From positions 3,229,001-3,293,000 of the forward strand of contig NZ_OY782764.1 of the NCBI RefSeq assembly GCF_963678225.1: a stretch of 64,000 nt of DNA, given 5' to 3'. The stretch comes from an uncultured Cohaesibacter sp. GTDB lineage: Bacteria > Pseudomonadota > Alphaproteobacteria > Rhizobiales > Cohaesibacteraceae. A program made the translations under genes and the position numbers. Below the pieces are notes generated by a model. It saw only the letters and a list, made by a program, of their open reading frames with translations, ran no database searches and was not told the origin of the DNA. Each line of letters starts with the position of its first letter. Position 1 is the stretch's first letter. Positions 1-9,193 of the stretch are shown here, one piece after another.

Positions 1-247
1 GCATAAGTAACAGTCACTTCTCTGGTCGTTGCCAAATGGATGAAAACGGGCGGCATCTTCTACTTTATAAATAGAACAAGTTGACGCGTTTTTAAGGGAA
101 TATGATATAATTATTTCAAGGAGATGTTGCATTCCGTCACCAGCGTGAAAGGATAACAGGCGAGGGGAAAGAACACACAACAAAGCAAACCTTTATAAGT
201 CCAAGATCAATAGGTCGCTTATCAAACGACCGGGAGGAAGTGCGAAA
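1..247. other. intergenic leader region, no gene recognised
   Basis: No coding frame with a convincing start is visible. The stretch is AT-rich around 60-120 and holds a TTGACG (81-86) and a TATAAT (106-111), but their 19-base spacing makes a sigma-70 promoter doubtful. A small hairpin (GGTCG 213-217 with CGACC 227-231) sits directly before the ribosome binding site of the next gene. Confidence 0.3.
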
Positions 248-1843
248 ATGGATGTAAGGCTCAAATTCTGTGGTGCTGCGGGCATTGTCACCGGCTCATG
301 CTATCTTGTGCAGACGGCGGGACACAAGTTTCTGGTCGATTGCGGCATGTTTCAGGGCACAAAAACCGTCCGGTCTCTCAATTATGACGGCTTCCCCTTC
401 GATCCGGCAGAAATCGATTTTGTTTTGCTAACCCACGCCCATATCGATCATTCCGGCTTGCTGCCCAAGCTCTATAAGCAAGGGTTCAATGGCCCCACCT
501 ACATGACCGAGCCGACCAAGGATCTGTTGGCCGCCATGCTGCCTGACAGTGGCCATATCCAGGAAATGGATGTGATGAACCTTAATCGGCGCAATGCGCG
601 GCGTGGCAAGCCGCAGATCGAGCCCATCTATACGCAGGAGGACGCGCAGGCTTGTCAGGACTATTTCGAACCGGTCCCCTTTGAGGAATGGATGACGATC
701 GAAGGCATCCGGGCCAAATTCTGGAATGCTGGCCATATTCTGGGATCTTCATCCATCGCATTGGAAATTCCGTCCGACGATCCTGATGAGAAAAGCCTGC
801 GTTTGCTCTTCTCTGGCGATCTGGGGCCAGATCACAAGCTGTTCTATCCCGATCCGGCCGCGTCGAGCGACTATGACTATGTGATTTCAGAGAGCACCTA
901 TGGCGGGCGCAATCGCCCGGAGGTCACGCCGGACGAAAAGCGCCAGATCCTGCTGGAAGAGATTCAGCTCGGCCTCAAGGATAACGGGCTGTTGCTGATC
1001 CCGTCCTTCGCCGTTGAGCGCACGCAAGAGCTGCTCGCTGATATTCTCATTCTGCAGCATACCGGGCAATTGCATGATGTGCCGGTGTTCCTCGATAGCC
1101 CGCTGGCGATCAAGGCAACGGAAGTGTTCGTCAAGCACGCCGGGGATCTGGAAGATATCGAGAATTTCGTCGACAAGCTCGACACATCGCGTATTCACTT
1201 CACCCAGAGCGTGGAAGAGAGTAAGGGGCTGAACCGCATCAAGTCCGGCGCGATCATCATGGCCGGTAGCGGCATGTGTGATGCCGGGCGCATCCGCCAC
1301 CATATCAAGAACCATATGTGGCGAACCAACACCACGCTGTTGCTGGTTGGCTTTCAGGCCGAAGGTTCCCTTGGACGCTTGCTGAGCAACGGGGCCAAAA
1401 AGGTCCGCATTCAGGGCGAGGAAATCCGCATCCGTGGCAAGGTCCGTCAGCTGGAAACCTATTCCGGCCACGCTGATGGCGATGAACTGATCGAGTGGAT
1501 TTTGGAGCGCCAACCTATCCGCCACGGTTTGTTCCTGTGTCATGGCGAACAACAGGCATCAGAGGCTCTTAAAGCCGATCTGATCGCCAAGGGGCTGCCG
1601 GAGAAGATGATCACCGTGCCTGCCATTGATGACGAAGTGAGCTTGAAGGTCGAAGGTGTGGCAGAATATGCGCCGAATATCAAGCATCGTGTCCAACAGT
1701 GTGACGTCTGTGGTTGGGACGCTCATAACGAGTTTGCCGAGCTTCAGATTGATCTTAAGGAAGCCTTCGACAAGCTCGCCGATGAAAAAGCGCGCAGGGC
1801 CTTGGCGCGCCGCATCAAGCGGGCATTGGAAGCGGCTGAATAG
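248..1843 (+). CDS. MBL-fold beta-CASP RNA metallo-hydrolase
   Basis: A 531-residue cytoplasmic protein of the metallo-beta-lactamase/beta-CASP family, whose members cleave or trim RNA using two zinc ions. The metal motif HAHIDHSG lies near residue 62, GHILGSSS near 162 and FSGDLG near 188. The beta-CASP part is marked by PSFAVERTQELL (about 255), SGMCDAGRIRHH (about 343) and a C-terminal SGHADGDE (about 410). A Lys/Arg/Ala-rich tail of about 50 residues follows a CDVCGWD segment. The start is supported by GGGAGGAAG seven bases upstream. It stands alone, convergent with the next gene. The RNA substrate cannot be predicted. Confidence 0.85.
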   Translation: MDVRLKFCGAAGIVTGSCYLVQTAGHKFLVDCGMFQGTKTVRSLNYDGFPFDPAEIDFVLLTHAHIDHSGLLPKLYKQGFNGPTYMTEPTKDLLAAMLPDSGHIQEMDVMNLNRRNARRGKPQIEPIYTQEDAQACQDYFEPVPFEEWMTIEGIRAKFWNAGHILGSSSIALEIPSDDPDEKSLRLLFSGDLGPDHKLFYPDPAASSDYDYVISESTYGGRNRPEVTPDEKRQILLEEIQLGLKDNGLLLIPSFAVERTQELLADILILQHTGQLHDVPVFLDSPLAIKATEVFVKHAGDLEDIENFVDKLDTSRIHFTQSVEESKGLNRIKSGAIIMAGSGMCDAGRIRHHIKNHMWRTNTTLLLVGFQAEGSLGRLLSNGAKKVRIQGEEIRIRGKVRQLETYSGHADGDELIEWILERQPIRHGLFLCHGEQQASEALKADLIAKGLPEKMITVPAIDDEVSLKVEGVAEYAPNIKHRVQQCDVCGWDAHNEFAELQIDLKEAFDKLADEKARRALARRIKRALEAAE

Positions 1844-1907
1844 GGTGGCTTGATAATGGATCCGGCTTTCAACACTCGAAAGCCGGATTATTCTATTGAT
1901 GGCCTGC

Positions 1908-2564
1908 TTAGAGCTTGCTTTCGACATAAGCCAGAAGCTGGGAAAAGTCTGTAAAGCTAAAGGCATGGGGGAGCTCGTCCAGAGGTGTCTGGCGATAGCC
2001 ATCAGCGTAAAGCGCACAGTCAACACCCGCGGCTGCGGCCGTAGCCGCATCCACTTCGCTGTCCCCAACAAACAGGCAGTCTTTCAGATCAAACCCTTCA
2101 TAGCTGACCCAGAGAGGCTCGGGAGAGGGCTTGCGCTGGGGCAGGGTATCGCCGCCAATGACGTTTGAGAAGAAATGCTCGAAATCAAGATCCTGAAGGA
2201 TGATCCGGGTTGGCGCTTCGGGTTTGTTGGTGCAAAGGCCAAGCATCAAGCCTTTTGCCTTAAGGCTCTCAAGACAGGCGCGAACACCGGGAAAGGGCTG
2301 GGTATTTTTGTCTTCGAGCACCAGGTCATAGGTGGACAGATATTCGCCAATGATGGTCTCGCGATTGCTTTCGTCAAAGGCAAGGTCGGCGGCTCTGCAA
2401 ATCTTCTCCACCAATACCGGAATGCCGTTACCAACGAATGAACGTACTTGCGCCAGCTCCAGAGGCGCGCAGTCATGCGCTGCCAGCAGTCTATTGGCTG
2501 TGTCATGCAGATCAGGCACGCTATCGACCAGTGTGCCATCCAAATCGAATACAATCGCTTTCAT
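1908..2564 (-). CDS. gph: HAD-family phosphatase, phosphoglycolate phosphatase type
   Basis: A 218-residue haloacid dehalogenase-type hydrolase. Motif I is DLDGTLVDS at residues 7-15 (nucleophile Asp then Asp+2), motif II is in LCTNKPE (about 113), motif III is the Lys of QRKPSP, and motif IV is FVGDSEVDA (about 166). Length and cap size fit phosphoglycolate phosphatase, which clears 2-phosphoglycolate made during DNA repair or oxygenase side reactions. The assignment to Gph rather than another small-phosphoester HAD is inferred. AAGGAATAA precedes the ATG. Confidence 0.7.
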   Translation of the reverse strand: MKAIVFDLDGTLVDSVPDLHDTANRLLAAHDCAPLELAQVRSFVGNGIPVLVEKICRAADLAFDESNRETIIGEYLSTYDLVLEDKNTQPFPGVRACLESLKAKGLMLGLCTNKPEAPTRIILQDLDFEHFFSNVIGGDTLPQRKPSPEPLWVSYEGFDLKDCLFVGDSEVDAATAAAAGVDCALYADGYRQTPLDELPHAFSFTDFSQLLAYVESKL

Positions 2565-2898
2565 ACTGGTTTATTCCTTATTTTCGGGTTGGGCCCCGGC
2601 TCGTTTGGCAAGCCTTGTTATGGGATAAAGTGAGATGTCCTTCGTTGCAATGCCAAGGCGCACATCATACCCGATTGAGCAAAGCAAATAGCGCATAGGA
2701 GCCATTTTGCTCTTCATTTTCTGCAGGATAGTGCGATTCCCGGTTGAAGGAATGTGTATCTGTGCGCTTTGTTATCATAGTGACATCAAGTCGGTTGCTT
2801 GTAAGTGCATCGGGCAGAAAGGCCAAGGAAGGCACCTGCAAAGAGTGCCGATCTTACTCTTGCCTTCAAAGCCATTTGGCATCAGCGAGGAAAATCTC
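2565..2898. other. 334-base gap before the PhnM-like gene
   Basis: This holds the divergent upstream regions of the phosphatase and the PhnM-like gene. The PhnM frame stays open back to 2707, but residues encoded there do not resemble the family. A small GGCAC...GTGCC inverted repeat near 2832-2850 is the only structure noticed. No riboswitch or operator was recognised. Confidence 0.3.
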
Positions 2899-4113
2899 AT
2901 GCGCGAATTCACAATCACCGGGGCTCAGGTTTATCTGCCAGACCAGATCGTTGAATCCACTGTAACCGTGACTGATGGCGTTATTTCCGATATTGGAGCA
3001 GATGTGCGTGGGGAAGAAGTTGAAGGCACTGGGCGCATTCTCGCTCCTGCAATGATTGATGTGCATGGCGATGCCTTTGAGCGACAATTGATGCCGCGTC
3101 CTAACGTTTTCTTCCCCATGGAAGCGGCCATCCTGGAGACTGACAGGCAACTGGCTGCGAATGGCATCGCGACCGCCTACCATGCCCTGTCTATCAGTTG
3201 GGAGCCGGGGCTGCGTAGTATGGATCGGGCGCGGGAAATGATTGACGCGCTCAGCCGGTGGGAGAATAGGCTCACGGTTGAAAATCGGGTTCAATTGCGG
3301 TGGGAGACCTTCTGCCTTGAAGGCATCGATTTGCTGAAGGAAGCCCTCGAAGGACCGCTCATGCCGTCTCTGGCTTTCAATGACCACACATCCATGGCCA
3401 TGCTACATCCTGACATTATTCAGCAAAAGAGGCCATTCGAGCATTCTTCCCTGTTCCGTATAGCCGATACGGATACCCCGGAATTTCACACCAAAATGGC
3501 CGGGCGTGCGGATCGCTCGGGGCTTTCTGCTGAAGATTATGTGGATTTGATCAAGGACCGCTGGCAGATGCGCCCGAGGGTAAAAGAGGCCATCGCGGAA
3601 GTCGGGCAATTGGGGCGCGAGAAAAATGTCCCGATGCTCAGCCACGATGACACGCAGGATGAAACGCGAGATTTCTATCGCCGTCACGGCGCCACGATTT
3701 CCGAATTCCCAATGACAGTGGCTGTTGCCGCTGTCGCTCAGGAACGCGGTGATATGGTCATTTTCGGTGCGCCAAATGTTGTGCGCGGTGGCAGCCATCT
3801 TGGGGAATCTCCCAATGCGGCAGACATGGTGAAAGCCGGTTTGTGCGATATTCTGGCCTCTGACTATTATTATCCGGCGATGCTCGCAGCTATCGCGCGC
3901 ATGGATGCGGATAATCTTGCTGACCGCCTGATGCTCTGGAAGTTGGTTTCAACGAACCCTGCGAAGGCCATGAAGCTGTATGATCGAGGAGAAATAAAGG
4001 TCGGCAAGCGCGCCGATTTGGTGCTGGTTGGTTGGCCGCAGGGCCATATGCCAGCCATTCGCCACACTTGGGTTGCCGGTCGCACGGCCTATTGCGCTAC
4101 GCCTAGAGGCTAA
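2899..4113 (+). CDS. phnM: PhnM-like amidohydrolase (alpha-D-ribose 1-methylphosphonate 5-triphosphate diphosphatase family)
   Basis: A 404-residue amidohydrolase-superfamily protein. It has the short N-terminal beta-sandwich, an IDVHGDAFERQ metal motif near residue 53, a FNDHTS segment near 157, an MLSHDDTQ metal segment near 250 and a DYYYPAML segment near 324. PhnM hydrolyses the triphosphate of ribose methylphosphonate in the C-P lyase pathway. No other phn gene lies in the window, so its role here is uncertain. The ATG at 2899 is chosen because GAGGAAA precedes it and homology begins there; the 64 codons of open frame upstream look non-coding. Confidence 0.65.
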   Translation: MREFTITGAQVYLPDQIVESTVTVTDGVISDIGADVRGEEVEGTGRILAPAMIDVHGDAFERQLMPRPNVFFPMEAAILETDRQLAANGIATAYHALSISWEPGLRSMDRAREMIDALSRWENRLTVENRVQLRWETFCLEGIDLLKEALEGPLMPSLAFNDHTSMAMLHPDIIQQKRPFEHSSLFRIADTDTPEFHTKMAGRADRSGLSAEDYVDLIKDRWQMRPRVKEAIAEVGQLGREKNVPMLSHDDTQDETRDFYRRHGATISEFPMTVAVAAVAQERGDMVIFGAPNVVRGGSHLGESPNAADMVKAGLCDILASDYYYPAMLAAIARMDADNLADRLMLWKLVSTNPAKAMKLYDRGEIKVGKRADLVLVGWPQGHMPAIRHTWVAGRTAYCATPRG

Positions 4114-4270
4114 AGCGAAGAGGCGAGAGGGAGGAGACCTCTTCGGCCCTTGGGTCCGCATTCAGGGCCCGAGAGGGTGGGCAACCTGATTTGCAGCGCT
4201 TCAGCGCGAGCGACCGACCTCTTGGTTTCCTTTTGGTCTTTTCGTCCGGATGACAATTTGGATGGTGATG
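4114..4270. terminator. possible bidirectional terminator between convergent phnM and rnf operon
   Basis: An 8-base inverted repeat (CGAAGAGG 4116-4123 with CCTCTTCG 4138-4145) follows directly on the phnM-like stop, and a shorter GGCCCT/AGGGCC pair follows it. Neither has a strong T-run, so termination is inferred mainly from position between two convergent transcripts. Confidence 0.35.
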
Positions 4271-4531
4271 TTACTGATCACGCCGTTCAACGAGATCGGG
4301 GTCTGCAGTGATGGGGCGGTAGATTTCTACCCGATCCCCATCCTCAAGCACTTTTCCAAGCTTGGCTATGCGCCCGAAAATCCCTACTTTCTGTGTTTCT
4401 AGGTCAATGTCGGGAAACTGGTCCAGAAGCCCGGATCTGTGAATGGCTTCCTCTATGGTGCAGCCGTCGGGCATCTCCATCTTCAACCAGACCTTATGAG
4501 TTGGAGTGACATAGGCAACGCCGATATTCAT
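4271..4531 (-). CDS. rnfH: RnfH, small beta-grasp protein of the Rnf operon
   Basis: An 86-residue protein of the RnfH/UPF0125 family, with beta-grasp pattern segments VAYVTPTHKVWLKM, GCTIEEAIHRSG and LEDGDRVEIYRPI. The family travels with Rnf in purple bacteria; its molecular role is unclear. It is the last gene of the minus-strand rnfABCDGEH operon, 11 bases after rnfE, the same order as in Rhodobacter capsulatus. Confidence 0.9.
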   Translation of the reverse strand: MNIGVAYVTPTHKVWLKMEMPDGCTIEEAIHRSGLLDQFPDIDLETQKVGIFGRIAKLGKVLEDGDRVEIYRPITADPDLVERRDQ

Positions 4532-4542
4532 GATGCAGTCTC

Positions 4543-5238
4543 CTATATCGTGATCTGTTTGCCCACGGGCTCGATCGGGTCGTCATCCACCAGCCGTGCC
4601 TTTTCAAACTGATTATCGATCAGCCGCTTACCGACAATAATGAGGCTGAGCATGATGAAGCCCCCCGGTGGTAGAATGAGAATGAGAAATCCGGAATAGT
4701 CCGGGATGACAGTCATTTCCAAAAAGCTGAAACTTGGCCCCAGCAACAGGGACGCACCGGCAAAAAGGGTGCCTGAGCCCAGAATTTCGCGCACGGCACC
4801 AAGTAGGATGAGCGCAAAGGTGAAGCCGACCCCCATCATCAATCCATCGAGCACCGAAGGTAAGACGCGAGCCTTGGATGCAAAGCTTTCCGCCCGCCCC
4901 AGAATGGCGCAGTTGGTCACGATCAGTGGAATGAACAGGCCGAGAATCTTGTAGAGATCATGTAGATAGGCATTCATGAACAGATCAACGATGGTCACCA
5001 GACCGGCAATGATGAGCACATAGGCGGGAATGCGGATCTCCGGTTCGATGAAATTGCGCAGCAGCGAAATCAAGAAGCCTGAGGCCACGAGGACCGCCGT
5101 TGTGGCCAGACCAAGGCCCAGTCCGTTGGTGGCCGTGCCGGTGACCGCCAGTAGCGGACACAGCGCCAGCGTTTGCGAAAAGAGGATCGTGTTGGTCCAG
5201 AGACCCTCAAGGGTAATCTCGCGATAGCTTTTTGTCAT
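4543..5238 (-). CDS. rnfE: Rnf electron transport complex subunit RnfE
   Basis: A 231-residue integral membrane subunit of the Rnf ion-pumping ferredoxin:NAD oxidoreductase. It has about six hydrophobic segments and the family hallmarks GLWTNTILFSQTLALCPLLAVT at the N terminus and IVTNCAILGRAESFA in the middle. RnfE pairs with RnfA in the membrane. The start at 5238 is chosen because its ATG overlaps the rnfG stop as ATGA; the frame is open seven codons further but without a ribosome site. Confidence 0.93.
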   Translation of the reverse strand: MTKSYREITLEGLWTNTILFSQTLALCPLLAVTGTATNGLGLGLATTAVLVASGFLISLLRNFIEPEIRIPAYVLIIAGLVTIVDLFMNAYLHDLYKILGLFIPLIVTNCAILGRAESFASKARVLPSVLDGLMMGVGFTFALILLGAVREILGSGTLFAGASLLLGPSFSFLEMTVIPDYSGFLILILPPGGFIMLSLIIVGKRLIDNQFEKARLVDDDPIEPVGKQITI

Positions 5239-5966
5239 GATCCGCTTCCTTCTTCGCAAATGCCTTTCGGGCAGTGGACGATTTGCTCTTGATGCGCCTT
5301 GAAAAACTGCAGACCATTGCGCACTGACAACACCACCGCGCGCGGGGTGATTGTGGCGCCGGATAGCTGGTCAAAGTAGCCGCCGTCTTTCTTTACCTTC
5401 CACTTTTCAGGAGCAGGATCACCAAGTGAACGACCAGTAAATTGCTTGATCCAGTCTCCGCGAGAGGACTCTATCCGATCTCCCAACCCCGGTGTTTCCG
5501 TATGCATCAAGACCTCAGTGCCGAGCAGAGAGCCTTCCTTGTCCACGCCGATCAGCGACAGGATCGGACCTCCATAGCCCACGGCACTCACCTGATAGGC
5601 GACCGCTGCAAAAGCACCATTTTTATAGGCCGGATAGAGCATGGTCTCTGTACCGTCAGCGGCTTTGAGGGCGTAGGCATCCTTGACCAGATCATTGTCA
5701 TGCAAGGCTGCCGGAATGACCTTGGCGAGTGACGATTGCAGGTCTTCCTTTTGTCTAAGGGCGATTGGCTCCAGTGTTGCCAAATGGCTGGACGCAAGAA
5801 TGAGGGCGCAGATCAGGCAGAAGCCACCCAACAGCACTGACAGATAGATCGGGTTATCGCGATGGCGCTCATAGAAAGCTGCAAGTCTTTCACGGCTCTT
5901 TTGCCAGGCCGAAGGAGAGGAGTCCGGCGTCTGCAAATTGTCTGCATTAATGTCCGCATCGCTCAT
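5235..5966 (-). CDS. rnfG: Rnf electron transport complex subunit RnfG (covalent FMN)
   Basis: A 243-residue protein with a polar N-terminal tail of about 38 residues, one membrane anchor (about 39-60) and an extracytoplasmic FMN-binding domain. The flavinylation motif SGAT is at 202-205, with Thr205 the expected FMN attachment site. HTETPGLGDRI near 155 is typical of RnfG. It overlaps rnfE and rnfD by four bases each, so the three are translationally coupled. Confidence 0.94.
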   Translation of the reverse strand: MSDADINADNLQTPDSSPSAWQKSRERLAAFYERHRDNPIYLSVLLGGFCLICALILASSHLATLEPIALRQKEDLQSSLAKVIPAALHDNDLVKDAYALKAADGTETMLYPAYKNGAFAAVAYQVSAVGYGGPILSLIGVDKEGSLLGTEVLMHTETPGLGDRIESSRGDWIKQFTGRSLGDPAPEKWKVKKDGGYFDQLSGATITPRAVVLSVRNGLQFFKAHQEQIVHCPKGICEEGSGS

Positions 5967-7054
5967 CTTGCCTCTCCCTTCTTGGCTTCTTTCAGCTTGA
6001 TCGGGTCGCCTTTTCGGGTGCGGCCATAGATGCGCGGCTTGATATAGGTATCAATCAGAGGCACGGTTGAATTCATCAAAAGGATCGCGAAGGCAACGCC
6101 TTCAGGATATGCAGCCCAGGTGCGAATGATGAAGGTCAGCGTGCCGACCCCAGCCCCGAAAATGATCTTGCCCAGGGGCGAGCCGGGTGCGGTGACATAA
6201 TCCGTGGCGATAAAGAAGACCGCAAAGGCAAAGGTGCCCGAAACCAGATGCACGAGCGGGCTTGGGAAATGGCTTGGATCGAGCAGATGGGCAACGCCGG
6301 AAAGGGCGCACATGGCTCCGATCATGGCTACCGGTATGTGCCAGCTGATGACGCGGGTAGCGAGCAGAAAAAGGCCGCCGATGAGGGCCAGAATAGCAGA
6401 GGTTTCTCCCATTGAGCCGGGTGCAAAGCCGATCACCATATTTCTGAGGTCGAAGGACTGGGCAAGGATCTGCTGAAGCACTTCGCCGCGGCCCAGCTCG
6501 GTCTTGATCGTGCCCAGAAGGGACGCGCTGGTAATCGCATCAATCTCGGGATGCCCGCCGAAGGTAATGGCCAAACCGCCAAGAAAGTCCGGGGCAGAGT
6601 CGGCAAAAATCGGCTGTGGGCCTAGAAACTGGGTCATCTGGATGGGGCAGGAGATCAACAGAACTGTGCGCGCCACCATGGCCGGATTAAAGACATTCTG
6701 TCCGAGACCTCCAAAGGCCTGCTTGGCCAGCGTGATCGCGATGATCGAGCCGACAGCCCCGATCCACCATGGTGCCCATGGCGGCAGGGTCATGGCGAGA
6801 AGCCAGCCCGTTAGGATGCCCGAGCCATCCATGATATGCAGCATGACGGGTTTCTTCGCCATTTTCAGGCAGAGGGATTCGGCGAGAATAGCCGTAAGGA
6901 CTGTCACCAGAAAAAGATAGATGGATGGCCAGCCAAACTGGATAAAGCCGAAGGCGGTGGAGGGCACCAGCGCCAGTAGGACGAGCCCCATGGTGCGCGA
7001 TACGCTCGCTCCAGAATGGGAATAGGGACCAGCCAGAATTTGGACGTCACTCAT
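5963..7054 (-). CDS. rnfD: Rnf electron transport complex subunit RnfD (covalent FMN)
   Basis: A 363-residue polytopic membrane subunit with roughly nine to ten hydrophobic segments. QNVFNPAMVARTVLL (about 119-133) is conserved in the family. The flavin attachment motif appears as DAITSAS at about 172-178, where the usual final Thr is Ser178. That is a conservative change, but which residue carries FMN is inferred. A four-base overlap with rnfC couples translation. Confidence 0.93.
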   Translation of the reverse strand: MSDVQILAGPYSHSGASVSRTMGLVLLALVPSTAFGFIQFGWPSIYLFLVTVLTAILAESLCLKMAKKPVMLHIMDGSGILTGWLLAMTLPPWAPWWIGAVGSIIAITLAKQAFGGLGQNVFNPAMVARTVLLISCPIQMTQFLGPQPIFADSAPDFLGGLAITFGGHPEIDAITSASLLGTIKTELGRGEVLQQILAQSFDLRNMVIGFAPGSMGETSAILALIGGLFLLATRVISWHIPVAMIGAMCALSGVAHLLDPSHFPSPLVHLVSGTFAFAVFFIATDYVTAPGSPLGKIIFGAGVGTLTFIIRTWAAYPEGVAFAILLMNSTVPLIDTYIKPRIYGRTRKGDPIKLKEAKKGEAR

Positions 7055-8595
7055 GCTTCCGCTCTTACTTTCTCACTTTTGGGTGCTGAAGAGGCCTCCT
7101 CCGGGGTGGCTGTCTTGGCTTTGGCAGCTTCCTCTTGTTCCTTCTGCCGTTTTTTGGCAGCTCGTTCGGCCTTCATGCGTGCCATGGAGGCCTGTTTTTC
7201 TTTCTTGATCTTTTCCATGCGTTCATCATGGAATTGAACCAAACGCTTTGTTTCTTCCTGCTTGTGGGCGGCGCGCTGTTTGGCGGTAAGGCTGCCCTTG
7301 GCATAGTTGAAATATTGTACCAGCGGGATGTTGGCTGGGCAGACAAAGGAGCATGAGCCGCAAGCGATGCAGTCTCGAAGCCCAATATCAACGGCGCTTT
7401 CCAGCTCGTCAGCCTTGATGCGGGCTGCCATCTCATAAGGCATCAACCCGCACGGGCAGGCTGCTACGCAGGAGGTACAGCGAATGCAGGGCATGATCGG
7501 CTTTTGTGATGTTTCCTTGCGTCCCAACGCTAGAATGCCGTTTGAGCCCTTGATGATCGGGGCGCGCGTGCTCGAAACCGGATCGCCCATCATCGAGCCA
7601 CCAAGCAGCAGCTTTTCAGGCTCATCGATAAAGCCGCCGCAATGCTCGATGATATGAGAGATGGGCGTGCCGATAGGCACTTCGAAATTGCCCTTGCGGG
7701 TGATCATTTCGCCGCTCACCGTCACGATGCGCGATATCAACGGGCGACCAAAGCGCACGGCTTGTTGAATGGCATAAGTGGTGGCCACATTATGAACGAT
7801 GACGCCGACTTCGGCTGTAAGCGCCCGGGCAGGGACTTCTTGCCCGGTCAGAATTTGAACCAGATGTTTGGCAAAGCCGGTCGGGTAGCGCGTTGGCACC
7901 TCGATGACCTTGATGTCATAGCGATCCTGTTTGGCGACTTCTTTTTTGAGTGCCTTGATGGCCTCCGGTTTGTTCTTCTCAACGCCGATCAGGGCCTTTT
8001 TGACGCCGATCGTGTGACAGATGATTGCAACACCGTCGATGATTGCCTCAGCGCGCTCGCGCATCAGGCGGTCATCGCAGGTGATGTAGGGCTCACATTC
8101 GGCGGCATTGATAATCAGCGTGTGCAAATCGGTCCGGTTGCGCAAATTTAGTTTCACGGCAGCAGGGAAGGCCGCGCCTCCCAAGCCGACAACACCCGCT
8201 TCGGCAATGCGGTTGGCAAGGGTATCGGGATCTGTTTCAAAGGGATCGAGCGGTGGGGGAAGTGTGTCCCATTCGTCCTCACCGTCCGGCCTTAGTGTGA
8301 TGGTGGGTTCTGGCAAGCCTGAGGCATGCGGAGCCACAAAACGTCCGATAGCAATGATCCGGCCGGAGGTCGGCGCGTGGATGGTCGCAGAAACAGCACC
8401 ACGGGAAAGCGCTAGAACCTGTCCCTTTTTGACCATATCGCCTTTTGCAACAATCGGGTTCGCCGGCGCACCGGTATGCTGCTTGAGCGGGATGCGCATA
8501 AGGGTGGGTAAAGGAATTTGCTCGATCTTTTCATTCTCAGCCAGTTCCTTGCGCCCGTCGGGGTGAATGCCCCCTTTGATCTTGAATAGTCTCAT
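7051..8595 (-). CDS. rnfC: Rnf electron transport complex subunit RnfC
   Basis: A 514-residue peripheral subunit that binds NADH and FMN and passes electrons through two 4Fe-4S clusters. GLGGAAFPAAVKLN near 148 and NAAECEPYITCDDRL near 175 are family signatures. The cluster motifs CIRCTSCVAACPCGL (about 368) and CIACGSCSFVCP (about 405) are intact. The last 75 residues are Lys/Glu/Ala-rich and probably helical, a common RnfC tail of variable length. Confidence 0.95.
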   Translation of the reverse strand: MRLFKIKGGIHPDGRKELAENEKIEQIPLPTLMRIPLKQHTGAPANPIVAKGDMVKKGQVLALSRGAVSATIHAPTSGRIIAIGRFVAPHASGLPEPTITLRPDGEDEWDTLPPPLDPFETDPDTLANRIAEAGVVGLGGAAFPAAVKLNLRNRTDLHTLIINAAECEPYITCDDRLMRERAEAIIDGVAIICHTIGVKKALIGVEKNKPEAIKALKKEVAKQDRYDIKVIEVPTRYPTGFAKHLVQILTGQEVPARALTAEVGVIVHNVATTYAIQQAVRFGRPLISRIVTVSGEMITRKGNFEVPIGTPISHIIEHCGGFIDEPEKLLLGGSMMGDPVSSTRAPIIKGSNGILALGRKETSQKPIMPCIRCTSCVAACPCGLMPYEMAARIKADELESAVDIGLRDCIACGSCSFVCPANIPLVQYFNYAKGSLTAKQRAAHKQEETKRLVQFHDERMEKIKKEKQASMARMKAERAAKKRQKEQEEAAKAKTATPEEASSAPKSEKVRAEA

Positions 8596-8607
8596 TGGGT
8601 CAATCCA

Positions 8608-9144
8608 TTAACTCGCCAGAGGAAGCTCTGGTTTGGGCCAGTGCCAGGTTTGAACGGTGGTGCTTTCCTTGCGCATTGCAATCGCCCCGGTGGGGCAGAC
8701 ATCTGCGCATTTCTCGCAACCAGTGCAGGCATCATCGACGACGCCGTGAATCTGCTTGGAGGCTCCCACGATGGCATCGGTCGGGCAGCGCTTGGAGCAT
8801 TTGGTGCATCCGATGCAGAGATCTTCAAAGACAAAGGCGATCATTGGGCCGGTGTCTTTCATACTGGAAAGATCAGCCTCCACGCCCAGTTTATCTGCTA
8901 AAGCCGTGGCCAGATCCTTGCCGCCGGGTGGGCAGAGGGTTACCTCGGCTTTGTGGTTAGCCAATGCGTTGGCGGCGTCAGTACAACCAAGAAATCCGCA
9001 TTGCCCGCAATTGGATCCTGGCAGCATATCTTCGATCTCTCCGGCGATCGGATTGCCTTCCACGCGTAAATAATACGCAGCCAATCCCAGACCACCGCCA
9101 ATAAGCAAACCCAAAGCCAAAAGAGCGCCTATCGCTGCCAACAT
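8608..9144 (-). CDS. rnfB: Rnf electron transport complex ferredoxin subunit RnfB
   Basis: A 178-residue membrane-anchored iron-sulfur protein. An N-terminal hydrophobic helix is followed by the Rnf-specific cluster motif CGQCGFLGC (about 47-55) and two 4Fe-4S motifs, CIGCTKCSKRCP (about 110) and CTGCEKCADVCP (about 140). RnfB is thought to exchange electrons with soluble ferredoxin, here presumably the nif ferredoxins. The ATG at 9144 has GAGG eight bases upstream; a TTG two codons earlier is less likely. Confidence 0.94.
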   Translation of the reverse strand: MLAAIGALLALGLLIGGGLGLAAYYLRVEGNPIAGEIEDMLPGSNCGQCGFLGCTDAANALANHKAEVTLCPPGGKDLATALADKLGVEADLSSMKDTGPMIAFVFEDLCIGCTKCSKRCPTDAIVGASKQIHGVVDDACTGCEKCADVCPTGAIAMRKESTTVQTWHWPKPELPLAS

Positions 9145-9193
9145 CGTCAAATCCTCTTAAGTGCTACATTCTGTGCGCGTGAATGATCGGTTG

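Noticed and set aside
81-111. Sigma-70 promoter TTGACG/TATAAT before the first gene
   Set aside because: The 19-base spacing is outside the usual 16-18 range, so it is mentioned only as a weak possibility.
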